Assembly (NCBI GenBank): GCA_035415725.1
Contig: DAOOGN010000066.1
Coordinates: forward strand, 1-24,838
Length of the DNA stretch: 24,838 bases
Reading direction: 5' to 3'
From: DSWT01 sp035415725
GTDB taxonomy: Bacteria > Chloroflexota > Anaerolineae > B4-G1 > SLSP01
Below the pieces are notes generated by a model. It did not search any database. It saw nothing but the letters and a program-made list of their open reading frames with translations, and was not told the origin of the DNA. Each line of letters starts with the position of its first letter. Position 1 is the first letter of the stretch. The position numbers and the translations under genes are program-made. Positions 7,511 to 14,448 of this stretch are shown piece by piece.

Positions 7511-8245
7511 TTGGCCTCACACAAACCGCTGATTGGCGTTACCGGGCGGAAAGATATTTCCGCCCGTTTGCTTCATAGCCCGATGGACGCCGTTGGGGAG
7601 ACCTATCTCCGTGCTATTCAGCACGTAGGCGGAACACCGGTGATCATTCCCTCAATGGTGATGGATGAGGATTGGGATGTTCTGGTCGCGCATCTGGATG
7701 GGCTGTTGCTTTCCGGGGGCGGGGATATCGATCCTCTTCTCTACGGTGAAGTGAGCGAACCCTGGATGGGGCAAGTGGATGCCGAGCGCGATGCTTCCGA
7801 GCTGGGGCTAGTGCGGAAGTGGTTGGCGTCAGGGCGTCCCCTGTTGGCGATTTGCCGTGGACATCAAGTGCTCAACGTGGCGTTGGGCGGAACTTTATAT
7901 CAGGACATTGCCGCCTATATCCCCACAGCATTGGATCATAGCTCTGCTCCCGGCCGTCCCATGGAGAATGTGGTACATTCAGTGACGGTGGAACCCTCAA
8001 GCCGGCTGGCAACGATTCTTGGCGGAACGTCGTTTGCTGTGAATAGCGCGCACCATCAAGCGGTCAAGGCCCTCGGCGACAAACTAACCGTGGTTGCCAG
8101 GGCTGATGACGGCATTGTAGAGGCCATAGAACTCCGCGATCATCCCTTCTGTATGGGTGTGCAATGGCACCCGGAGGCCATGGTCAAGACTGGAGACACC
8201 ATGTGGCCGCTGTTTGCGACTTTCGTCGCCACAGCAGGTTGTTGA
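7511..8245 (+). CDS. PuuD-like gamma-glutamyl-GABA hydrolase (class I glutamine amidotransferase)
   Basis: 244 aa. The TTG start at 7511 is supported by AGGGG (7500-7504) overlapping the rplS stop, so the two genes are probably one transcript. Peptidase C26 family: PLIGVTGR at the start, LLLSGGGDIDPLLYGE (65-80), nucleophile C115 in LLAICRGHQVLNVALGGTLYQDI, and H220/E222 in VQWHPEAM, completing the Cys-His-Glu triad. PuuD hydrolyses gamma-glutamyl-GABA in putrescine breakdown. No other putrescine gene is nearby, so the substrate is uncertain and other gamma-glutamyl amides are possible. Confidence 0.88.
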   Translation: MASHKPLIGVTGRKDISARLLHSPMDAVGETYLRAIQHVGGTPVIIPSMVMDEDWDVLVAHLDGLLLSGGGDIDPLLYGEVSEPWMGQVDAERDASELGLVRKWLASGRPLLAICRGHQVLNVALGGTLYQDIAAYIPTALDHSSAPGRPMENVVHSVTVEPSSRLATILGGTSFAVNSAHHQAVKALGDKLTVVARADDGIVEAIELRDHPFCMGVQWHPEAMVKTGDTMWPLFATFVATAGC

Positions 8246-8267
8246 GAACTCAGTAGAGGTGACAGAT

Positions 8268-8389
8268 TAGGACTTACGCGAACAGGTGCCATCTTACCAC
8301 CGGGTACGCAGAGATTGCAAAGATTTTGTGATTTCTCTGCGTACTTGGCGACCTCTCGGTGGAAAAACATTGTCATTGCGTAAGTCCTA
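8268..8389. mobile_element. MITE-like element with 12-bp terminal inverted repeats
   Basis: Perfect inverted ends TAGGACTTACGC (8268-8279) and GCGTAAGTCCTA (8378-8389), flanked by the direct repeat AGAT (8264-8267 and 8390-8393) consistent with a 4-bp target duplication. The 122-bp interior has no gene but a second inverted pair: CCACCGGGTACGCAGAG against CTCTGCGTAC plus CTCGGTGG, so the whole unit can fold on itself. It lies between a gene and its likely terminator. The parent transposase is not in this window. Confidence 0.72.
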
Positions 8390-8396
8390 AGATATA

Positions 8397-8423
8397 AAAC
8401 GGCGGGGCGGAACCCCGCCGTTT
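8397..8423. terminator. Bidirectional terminator
   Basis: AAACGGCGGGG (8397-8407), loop CGGAA, CCCCGCCGTTT (8413-8423): a perfect 11-bp stem with A/T tracts on both sides, between convergent genes ending at 8245 and 8440. Confidence 0.85.
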
Positions 8424-8439
8424 ATCTTGGCGCCGGGTC

Positions 8440-8691
8440 TTATTGGGGAGCCGGTGGTTCGGCGGCTTGCAGTACGATGGGACGCCCTTGTTTGAACGAC
8501 TCCAATTGCTCCTCCAATTCCAGCCGCCGTGTTTCGGCCGCTGCCTTGCTCTCTTCTACCACTTGCTCGAGCTTCTCGCGGATACGCTTCTGCAGCGCCG
8601 CACCGGACTGGGGCGTGAAAAGCAACAATAAGACTCCGCCTGTCAATAGACCTGCGAGCAAACCGGCCAGAAATATCCCTAATTTGCGCAT
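8440..8691 (-). CDS. YtxH-like small membrane protein
   Basis: 83 aa, ATG with GGAGGAGGAGG just upstream. A glycine- and leucine-rich membrane segment (about residues 5-26, GIFLAGLLAGLLTGGVLLLL) is followed by FTPQSGAALQKRIREKL, close to the YtxH-family 'FAPKSGKELR' pattern, then a charged helix likely to form a coiled coil (about 34-70) and a Pro/Ala tail. YtxH proteins are small stress-associated membrane proteins of unclear function. It has its own promoter at 8742-8769. Confidence 0.75.
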   Translation of the reverse strand: MRKLGIFLAGLLAGLLTGGVLLLLFTPQSGAALQKRIREKLEQVVEESKAAAETRRLELEEQLESFKQGRPIVLQAAEPPAPQ

Positions 8692-8741
8692 TGAGTACCT
8701 CCTCCTCCGAAAATAGTCAGTTATGTAGGACGCATTGCCAA

Positions 8742-8769
8742 ATTATACGCCATACCTGCCAGGATGCAA
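8742..8769 (-). promoter_or_regulatory. Promoter for the YtxH-like gene
   Basis: On the minus strand: TTGCAT (8769-8764), 16 nt, perfect TATAAT (8747-8742). It separates this gene from the paralogous pair upstream. Confidence 0.62.
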
Positions 8770-8775
8770 TCGAGA

Positions 8776-9642
8776 TTATTCCTGTTCCAGAAGCATCAAG
8801 AGCCGGCTGACCCATCCCTCGCCCGCATCCGTTGTACAGGGTTCTACCTGGATGGTCGAGAGCGGAACGCCCTGCGGGGTGTCGATGTATAGTTTATAGA
8901 CGTGTCCCGGTTCGACGGCAAAATCGGCGCGTTCCAGCCCGACCTCCGGCTTGAACCCGGTGACGGCACGGTCCGCTCCGTCTTCCCAGAGCAACCAGAC
9001 CTCACGGCCCGGCAGAGGGAGCATCTCGACTTGTTCGCGTCGGCGCACGGTGATGGTGTGGGACAGCATCAGGGAGACGGTGATGTGCGGTTGAGCCTCG
9101 CAGGTGAAGGTCTGCGATACGATGCGCAGTGCTGTGAGTGGCTGGGGTGTGGAGAGGGGGGAGGGGGCCGTCAGCGTTGGCCTGGGAGATGGTGTGGCGG
9201 TAGGGGAACTGACCGTGGCTGTGGGGGGAACGATGACCGGCGGGGTAGGGGATGACGCCGGCGGCAGCGGCGGAACGACGGTCACTTCTCCTGTGTAGAT
9301 GTGGACGGCGGGCGTATCGACGCCATAGAACGCGGCCAGTTCCGCCAGCCTTTGCAAGGTGACGAGGGGACGTCCGGCCACGACGGCCTGCTCTAACACT
9401 GTAGCCACGATAGGGCGGATCTCCGCCTCCGCCAAACCTTGCAGGCGCAATTGCGTCCGGTTCCAATTGCCCTCCGCGCCGTAGGCCAGCGCCGTCATCT
9501 GAATCCACTCCGTGCGATACGTTTTATCGAGCAGTGGCGGATAAGTGTCGTAGTATTGAGGCGGGGAGATGACCCACGTGTAGACCAATCCTGCTGCGAG
9601 GCCGAGGACGAGACCGGTGATGAGGACGCCCCAGGATTTCAT
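8776..9642 (-). CDS. Anchored protein, paralogue of the upstream gene plus a C-terminal domain
   Basis: 288 aa from the ATG at 9642, which overlaps the upstream gene's TGA (9639-9641) as ATGA; the longer open frame is a shadow. One N-terminal membrane segment (about residues 5-25). Residues 1-115 parallel the whole of the upstream 122-aa protein: membrane anchor, 'PPLLDKTYRTEWIQMTALAY' against 'ALLRRDYREEYIRLIAAAY', and a closing '(L)GV(D/S)TPA'. A Pro/Thr/Ser linker (about 125-170) leads to a C-terminal domain of about 115 residues with two cysteines that could pair. No family name is known to me. Extracytoplasmic location is inferred. Confidence 0.75.
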   Translation of the reverse strand: MKSWGVLITGLVLGLAAGLVYTWVISPPQYYDTYPPLLDKTYRTEWIQMTALAYGAEGNWNRTQLRLQGLAEAEIRPIVATVLEQAVVAGRPLVTLQRLAELAAFYGVDTPAVHIYTGEVTVVPPLPPASSPTPPVIVPPTATVSSPTATPSPRPTLTAPSPLSTPQPLTALRIVSQTFTCEAQPHITVSLMLSHTITVRRREQVEMLPLPGREVWLLWEDGADRAVTGFKPEVGLERADFAVEPGHVYKLYIDTPQGVPLSTIQVEPCTTDAGEGWVSRLLMLLEQE

Positions 9643-10007
9643 GGTTGACCTCGCTGGAGATAGGGCTGCATGGCCGGCGTGCTCACACCCAGATCGTGGG
9701 CCAGTTGCACGAGAGGGATAAGGATCGTATCGGGCTTGCCCTGTTGAATCCACCGCTCGGTGACATCAATCAGGGGCGTGGTGAACGTATCGGACTGTAG
9801 GGCCACCAGGCGTTTTTGCGCCAGGGGCAGGTCGCCATCCACCTGATACGCGGCGGCTATCAGGCGGATGTATTCCTCCCGGTAGTCACGGCGCAGCAGC
9901 GCCGGCGACGAATTGGCGCGCTGTATGGGCAGCAACTCCCACCCAATGAACAGCGCCAGTCCAAAGCCAAGTATGATCCCTAGCAGAAACCAGAGCAGAC
10001 GTTTCAT
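9639..10007 (-). CDS. Small anchored protein, first of a paralogous pair
   Basis: 122 aa, ATG with GAGGA about 7 nt upstream. One N-terminal membrane segment (about residues 4-24, LLWFLLGIILGFGLALFIGW) and a helical external domain. It is homologous by eye to the first 115 residues of the next gene and coupled to it by ATGA overlap, which points to tandem duplication followed by domain gain. Its function is unknown. A 12-codon frame ends 3 nt before its start (10011-10049). Confidence 0.75.
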   Translation of the reverse strand: MKRLLWFLLGIILGFGLALFIGWELLPIQRANSSPALLRRDYREEYIRLIAAAYQVDGDLPLAQKRLVALQSDTFTTPLIDVTERWIQQGKPDTILIPLVQLAHDLGVSTPAMQPYLQRGQP

Positions 10008-10010
10008 TCA

Positions 10011-10049
10011 TCATTCCTCACGGACACGCATCACGTATTCATCATACAT
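10011..10049 (-). CDS. Possible 12-codon leader ORF
   Basis: MYDEYVMRVREE, ATG at 10049, preceded by AGGAG at a good spacing and ending TGA TGA directly before the ATG of the anchored-protein gene at 10007. Its last codons contain the GAGGA used as that gene's ribosome site, so its translation could control access to it. This is a candidate only. Confidence 0.3.
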   Translation of the reverse strand: MYDEYVMRVREE

Positions 10050-10071
10050 CGAAACTCCTGGAGAGCAAAAA

Positions 10072-10106
10072 ACTGAGAACTGAGGACTGAAAACTGGAAA
10101 CTGTTC
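10072..10106. repeat. Heptamer tandem array (5 units), intergenic
   Basis: Five consecutive 7-mers built on ACTGNNN: ACTGAGA, ACTGAGG, ACTGAAA, ACTGGAA, ACTGTTC. It lies 10 nt upstream of the -35 of the promoter at 10117. Such short tandem heptamers recall the STRR repeats of cyanobacteria. Confidence 0.8.
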
Positions 10107-10116
10107 AGATGTTCTA

Positions 10117-10145
10117 TTGACGTGCGCGGAAACCCCTCGTATAAT
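10117..10145 (+). promoter_or_regulatory. Near-consensus promoter for an orphan RNA
   Basis: TTGACG (10117-10122), exactly 17 nt, TATAAT (10140-10145). No coding sequence lies downstream on this strand; the only plausible product is the structured RNA ending near 10258. Confidence 0.75.
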
Positions 10146-10151
10146 AAAGAT

Positions 10152-10258
10152 AATGGTTGATCCTCTCAGGATTTGGAAGAAGAGGCAGGTCACCGGAGGG
10201 TGAACACTGCAAAGCCAGGCGGGGTAGCCGCACCACACAAGTCCTGAGAGGTTTTTTT
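10152..10258 (+). ncRNA. Candidate structured small RNA, about 107 nt
   Basis: Promoter at 10117-10145 and a rho-independent end: stem then seven Ts (10252-10258). A 14-bp closing stem pairs CCTCTCAGGATTTG (10162-10175) with CAAGTCCTGAGAGG (10238-10251), allowing one G-U. Inside, GCAG...CACC-GGAG-GGTG...CTGC makes a bulged hairpin, and GCGG-GGTAG-CCGC makes a second, giving a three-way junction. I do not recognise the family. The CAGG/GGAG part faintly recalls SRP RNA helix 8, but the conserved AGCA strand is not intact and two extra pairs are present. The neighbouring genes are on the other strand, so it is not an obvious riboswitch. Confidence 0.6.
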
Positions 10259-10260
10259 AG

Positions 10261-10295
10261 AAACATAGGGCGAGTTGCCAACTCGCCCTATGTTT
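10261..10295. terminator. Perfect 16-bp hairpin
   Basis: AAACATAGGGCGAGTT (10261-10276), loop GCC, AACTCGCCCTATGTTT (10280-10295). It directly follows the RNA's T tract and could act as a second terminator on either strand. Confidence 0.6.
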
Positions 10296-10302
10296 GTTTA
10301 TG

Positions 10303-10334
10303 CACAGGGAGGGCATGAGAATGCCCTCCCTGTG
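10303..10334. terminator. Perfect 14-bp GAGA-loop hairpin downstream of the subtilase
   Basis: CACAGGGAGGGCAT (10303-10316), GNRA loop GAGA on the + strand, ATGCCCTCCCTGTG (10321-10334). With the 16-bp hairpin next to it, this is the likely transcription end for the minus-strand subtilase, whose stop is at 10377. Confidence 0.55.
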
Positions 10335-10376
10335 GATGACGCAGCCGGTATATTCGGCTACAGACGTGCCGTGACG

Positions 10377-13300
10377 TTAGGGAACCGTGTAGGCGCGCAT
10401 AACGAGGGGGAGGTAGATGACTTTGGGCTGAATGGTAATCGCCTTTTCAACTTCTACGCCGCTCACTGTACAGGCGTTGGCCACATTGAGCGTTACGGTG
10501 TAGCTTCGCGCGGTGTTGGTGAGGGGGAAGGTATGTGTGATGCTGTTTGTGCCTAGCACATCGTCTGGTCTGTCGCCAAAGTTCCAGGTGTAACTGAATG
10601 GAACAGTCCCTGTCAACACTGTAGCGTCGAAGGTTACTTCTTCTCCTACTGTAGGTTGAAGCGGCGTCCACGCGAAGTTAACTCCATCCGCCGGAATACA
10701 ACTGAGCGAGAACGTGGCAGTGACGACCTTGTTGGCATCCATAGTCAGGGTTACGGGACTAGTGGCGCCGGTGAGATCACCGCTCCATCCGGCGAAGAAC
10801 CAATTGGGATCGGGCGTCGCCGTTAGTTGTACTTGTGTACCGGGGGCATATTCCGTCTGGTCGGGTACAGGCGTTACATTACCGTTGCCGATTGTATTGA
10901 CGGTGAGTGTGTAACCGGTCGCCGTCACAGTGCCTTCGTCGATGGCCGTATGGTCGTAGAAGTCGGAAACTTCTACCCGCGCTGTGTACATGCCAGCTCC
11001 GTAGGTGTGGGTCACAGTCGGGACCGTAGTCGTCTGGATGGCAGAGCCGTCGCCGAAGTCCCAGCGATACTGCACGAGATCGGTGGTATCTTCGGAGGCA
11101 AAGCCGGCGGTGGCAACGAGTTCCACTGCGCCTGCATCCACATCGTAGTCGGGCAGCGTGACGGTCGGCTGTGTGAACAGGAAGCCTAACAGGTGCATCA
11201 TCGTCGTTGCCCGGGAATCAAACACGAATGTTTCCGGCGGCGGGTTGTTGATGCCCTCAAAGCCGAAGGAGAGATAGACGGTGCGCCAATCAGCATGGGT
11301 CATCGGATCTTCCAACGAAACATCCGAAGAAGTCGCCAGACCTGTGTACCCATCGGCCTCGTGGTCGCCGCTGGTGGCCTGGAAGATCGGTTCGGGCATC
11401 ACTACGGGTTCGGGCTGCCCTGCGCCGACATCAGGAACTTTAATCTCATCGACGTAGTACTGGTTACCGGCGCCGTCAGGAATGAGAGTGGCAGGCAGCG
11501 TAAGGTCCACTGCGAGATCGGAAGCAAAGCCCAGGCCGTTCAGTTGTCGCTGGTCTGTCTTCAGCGTGCCGGAGAAGACATTGTCCTGCAGCCACTCGGC
11601 GCCGAGGAAGCCGCCGTAGAGGTTTGTATTCGCATTGCCGGTATCAACACGCAGGGTAGTGGCCAGATCCTGACCGGTGGCTAACAAACGTCCTCCGCCC
11701 TGGAGATAACCGGTGAGGATTTGTTCATCCATCACGGTCAACGGTGTGGCGACGGTGTAATAGCCATTATATTGCCAGTGGTCGCCAGTGTACCAGATCA
11801 CGGCTTTGTATTGTTGCAACACTGCCAGATCGGGGATCGTTTGCGCGCCTCCAAAGTACATATCGGCATCGTAGTAGTCATACGGGACGCCGAGAGCCTC
11901 CAGCGTGCTGGTGTAGTACCAGGTGTAGTCTGGATAATCCAGCAGGTAGCTGCTGAAGTCATTGTCCAACAGCAAAACCTTGTTGCTCTTTTCCGGCCAT
12001 ACCTGAATCCAGACCGGAAGGTGCGCCGTGTGCGGACCATCCGTCAGCCAGACGAGACCTTCGTAGGTTCCGGCAGGGGCGTCAGGAGCGATCTCAACTT
12101 CTACATCGAAAGAAGCTGTGTCCCCCTTGCCATCGACGGTGATGGTCTTGGGCATGACGCTGAGCGTGAAGTAGCCGGTCTTTGTTACATCGCCGGTCTC
12201 TTCGACCGTCACGGTGTAGGTGGAGGTCGCGGCGTGGCTGAAGACGTCGGTGGCGACCACGGTCTCGCTGGCGCTTCCGCCAATAGCCATATAGCCGAAG
12301 CTCAGGCTCGGTTTGTCGAAGGTCAAGCCGGGATCGCCGGCCATGCCCAGATCGATGCGACCTGCGCCGCGGTCTGTTGCGCCGACCTCGCTGACACCAT
12401 CGTAGTCCAGCAGGTCGAGTTCGGCCGTGCTCATCAACGCGGACTTGATCTGTCCGGGCGTCCAATCAGGATGCAGTTGCTTCAGCAGCGCTGCCGCGCC
12501 GGAGACATGAGGTGCAGACATGCTGGTGCCACTGGCCTGGCCGAAGCCCATATGAACCGCTTCGCCGCTCCCCAGGCCGTAACCTGAAGAGAAGATGTTG
12601 ACGCCCGGCGCCACCACGTCCACGCCCATCGTCTGACGGATGGACGCGCCGCGTGAGGTGAAGTTGGCGAGCAGGTCAGGCGTGTTGCCGGCCTGGAAGG
12701 GAACGTTGTTCAGCGTAAATTCGGAAGTCGCACCGTAAGTCGTATACCAGTTGAGCATTCCTACACCATGAGTCTGCCCGATGAAGACGGAGGGGATGGT
12801 GACCTGACCGGCAAAGGCCCCGGCGCCCATAGAGATCAGACCGTCGCCGGCGTTGTTATAGACGATGACGAATTCTGCACCGGCTTGCTGGGCGTAGTAG
12901 ACCTTTTGGCTGAAATCGCAGCTACCGCGCCTGATAAGAGCAGCTTTGTTGGTGAAGGTACCGGCGGGCCAGGAATTGCATCCGAGGACATTCGCAGGAT
13001 CAACCGCAGCGGACGGCAGGTATGCATACTGATATACTTCTCCAACCTCCAGCGCTGTGCCGAATCCTGCGGTGGCGAAAGCCATATTTTGCAGTGTGGA
13101 CGAAATCGGCGTTGGCGCGCTGACGCCTAGACGACCAGCGGCAATCGTACCGCTGGTGGTGCTGGCACCAACGGTGATGTCCTTATCCGAAGCATGATCT
13201 GTTGTGTTCGGATATGGGCCGTTGTTGCCGGCGGAGAAGACGACGACGACACCGGCATCCCAGGCTGCATCATAGGCCAGATCGAGAGGATCGGGATAGA

Positions 13301-14162
13301 TAGAGGATGCACCGCCGCCCCAGCTATTGTTGGCGACGTCCGCGCCATCGATGACGGCGTCTTCGATGGCAGCGATCAACTCAGCGCTCCATCCACTGCT
13401 GCTGCCGCTTTGCGCCGGGTAGAAGACCCGGTAGCTCATCAGTTGTGCCGCCGGGGCGACGCCGCTGATGGTCGCGGTGTAACCGCCGGTTTCTGCTACT
13501 GTGCCGGGCACACAGGCAATCGTACCGCCGACGTGGGTTGAATGGCTGCTGCCTTGAGGTCCGGCCCAGGTTCCTTCATCGCCTGCTACAGGTGGATCGT
13601 CCGGGCGGAAGTACGCGCGCGCTGCAATCACTTTTGCGTTGGTGGCGGCGGGTTTGTCGGTGTCCATCTTGGGGAAGCCGGCGGGATAGGTGTAGCCCGC
13701 GGGATTGAAGCAGGTGTTGGTGATGTAGATGCCGGTATCGATGACGGCCACTTTCAGCCCTTCACCGGAAACATCCTGCCCACCCAGCGCTTCCCACATC
13801 GCAGGGGCGTCAATCAGCGGTAGGCTGGCGTACATGTCGGGATAGTAGATTTGCTGGCGGAAAACTTGCTTAACCCCGGGGATCTTGAACAGCTTTAGTT
13901 GGGCCTGCTCATCTGGCTGGGGAAGCTTGATCGCCAGACCGTTGAACACAACTTGGTAATCACGTTCCACTACAGCCCCTGGGATGGCTTTTTGAATGCT
14001 CCGGGCGACTTCAGCCTGCGCTGCTTTCAAATGGGCGATATAGGCCTGAGCTGCCGGGGCGTTGACGTTCAGATGATCGTCTCCGGTAACACTAAGTGCA
14101 GTCGGCTGAAGGCCTGTAATCCCACCGGCGTATTGTGCCAGTGGCGGGGTAGTTAAGTGCAA
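10377..14162 (-). CDS. Secreted multidomain subtilase (peptidase S8) with PA, PKD and C-terminal LPLVMR tail
   Basis: 1261 aa in the open frame, counted from a TTG at 14162 that has no ribosome site; the true start is probably the signal peptide at 14229 in another frame. Domains: I9-type propeptide (about 35-105); S8 catalytic domain with D142 (AVIDTG), H207 (SSHSTHVGGTIA, where HGTH is usual), oxyanion N313 (SAGNNG) and S547 (GTSMSAPHVSG); a protease-associated insert (about 365-485); an Fn3-like domain (610-722); a flavodoxin or amidotransferase-like alpha/beta region (728-995, starting VLLLDND); PKD (1000-1082, WDFGDGS); an InlB-type repeat (1084-1152, FAGWSGD); a second PKD (1156-1245); and the tail IYLPLVMR. 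The full triad is present, so an active extracellular protease is expected. It follows the DUF11 protein on the same strand. Confidence 0.92.
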   Translation of the reverse strand: MHLTTPPLAQYAGGITGLQPTALSVTGDDHLNVNAPAAQAYIAHLKAAQAEVARSIQKAIPGAVVERDYQVVFNGLAIKLPQPDEQAQLKLFKIPGVKQVFRQQIYYPDMYASLPLIDAPAMWEALGGQDVSGEGLKVAVIDTGIYITNTCFNPAGYTYPAGFPKMDTDKPAATNAKVIAARAYFRPDDPPVAGDEGTWAGPQGSSHSTHVGGTIACVPGTVAETGGYTATISGVAPAAQLMSYRVFYPAQSGSSSGWSAELIAAIEDAVIDGADVANNSWGGGASSIYPDPLDLAYDAAWDAGVVVVFSAGNNGPYPNTTDHASDKDITVGASTTSGTIAAGRLGVSAPTPISSTLQNMAFATAGFGTALEVGEVYQYAYLPSAAVDPANVLGCNSWPAGTFTNKAALIRRGSCDFSQKVYYAQQAGAEFVIVYNNAGDGLISMGAGAFAGQVTIPSVFIGQTHGVGMLNWYTTYGATSEFTLNNVPFQAGNTPDLLANFTSRGASIRQTMGVDVVAPGVNIFSSGYGLGSGEAVHMGFGQASGTSMSAPHVSGAAALLKQLHPDWTPGQIKSALMSTAELDLLDYDGVSEVGATDRGAGRIDLGMAGDPGLTFDKPSLSFGYMAIGGSASETVVATDVFSHAATSTYTVTVEETGDVTKTGYFTLSVMPKTITVDGKGDTASFDVEVEIAPDAPAGTYEGLVWLTDGPHTAHLPVWIQVWPEKSNKVLLLDNDFSSYLLDYPDYTWYYTSTLEALGVPYDYYDADMYFGGAQTIPDLAVLQQYKAVIWYTGDHWQYNGYYTVATPLTVMDEQILTGYLQGGGRLLATGQDLATTLRVDTGNANTNLYGGFLGAEWLQDNVFSGTLKTDQRQLNGLGFASDLAVDLTLPATLIPDGAGNQYYVDEIKVPDVGAGQPEPVVMPEPIFQATSGDHEADGYTGLATSSDVSLEDPMTHADWRTVYLSFGFEGINNPPPETFVFDSRATTMMHLLGFLFTQPTVTLPDYDVDAGAVELVATAGFASEDTTDLVQYRWDFGDGSAIQTTTVPTVTHTYGAGMYTARVEVSDFYDHTAIDEGTVTATGYTLTVNTIGNGNVTPVPDQTEYAPGTQVQLTATPDPNWFFAGWSGDLTGATSPVTLTMDANKVVTATFSLSCIPADGVNFAWTPLQPTVGEEVTFDATVLTGTVPFSYTWNFGDRPDDVLGTNSITHTFPLTNTARSYTVTLNVANACTVSGVEVEKAITIQPKVIYLPLVMRAYTVP

Positions 14163-14229
14163 ATACCATACTCAGGACGACTAGCATGCTGAAAAGCGAA
14201 AAAACTCGTTTGTGTAGCTTGGTTTTCAT
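14155..14229 (-). other. Out-of-frame signal peptide of the subtilase
   Basis: ATG at 14229, preceded by AAGGAGGAG (14237-14245), encodes MKTKLHKR then a hydrophobic core (VFSLFSMLVVLSMVFAL), an evident signal peptide. It runs into the subtilase frame only if one base is skipped at CTT-A-ACT (14157-14151). The joined product would be 1283 aa. In its own frame it would stop at 14092. The cause may be a real frameshift, a sequencing or assembly error, or +1 slippage of CUU to UUA. Confidence 0.75.
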
Positions 14230-14384
14230 CTGCAAACTCCTCCTTGCAACATATCTAGAAATTGTGAAGAAATATGCTATGACGCTATGTTTATCCAAGA
14301 CAGGTTCGATCTGCATGCCCCTTAGCACTTTTGAATGCTCCATCACCTCCTTTCATTGGATGCCGTCTACAAGCGATTGATTTT

Positions 14385-14419
14385 AGACAAAGGGGGAGAG
14401 CATGTTGTCTCCCCCTTGT
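14385..14419 (-). terminator. Putative terminator after the DUF11 gene
   Basis: GACAA-A-GGGGGAGA (14386-14399 region) pairs with TCTCCCCCTTGTC (about 14407-14419), with one unpaired A. On the minus strand it is followed by a short T/A-rich run. Confidence 0.5.
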
Positions 14420-14448
14420 CATGGACCCCACGGCGGGGGCGCTTCCGG

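Noticed and set aside
10152..10258. SRP (4.5S) RNA gene
   Set aside because: Size, closing stem and a CAGG...GGAG hairpin are suggestive, but the conserved AGCA strand and the normal spacing to the tetraloop are not present.
10303..10334. CRISPR-like or att site at the stacked hairpins
   Set aside because: The stems differ from one another, there are no regular spacers, and no cas or integrase gene is present.
14338..14356. ATCACCTCCTTTC resembles the 3' end of 16S rRNA
   Set aside because: It is a strong Shine-Dalgarno on the minus strand (AAAGGAGGTG). No other 16S sequence flanks it, and the ATG next to it is too close to be a convincing start.
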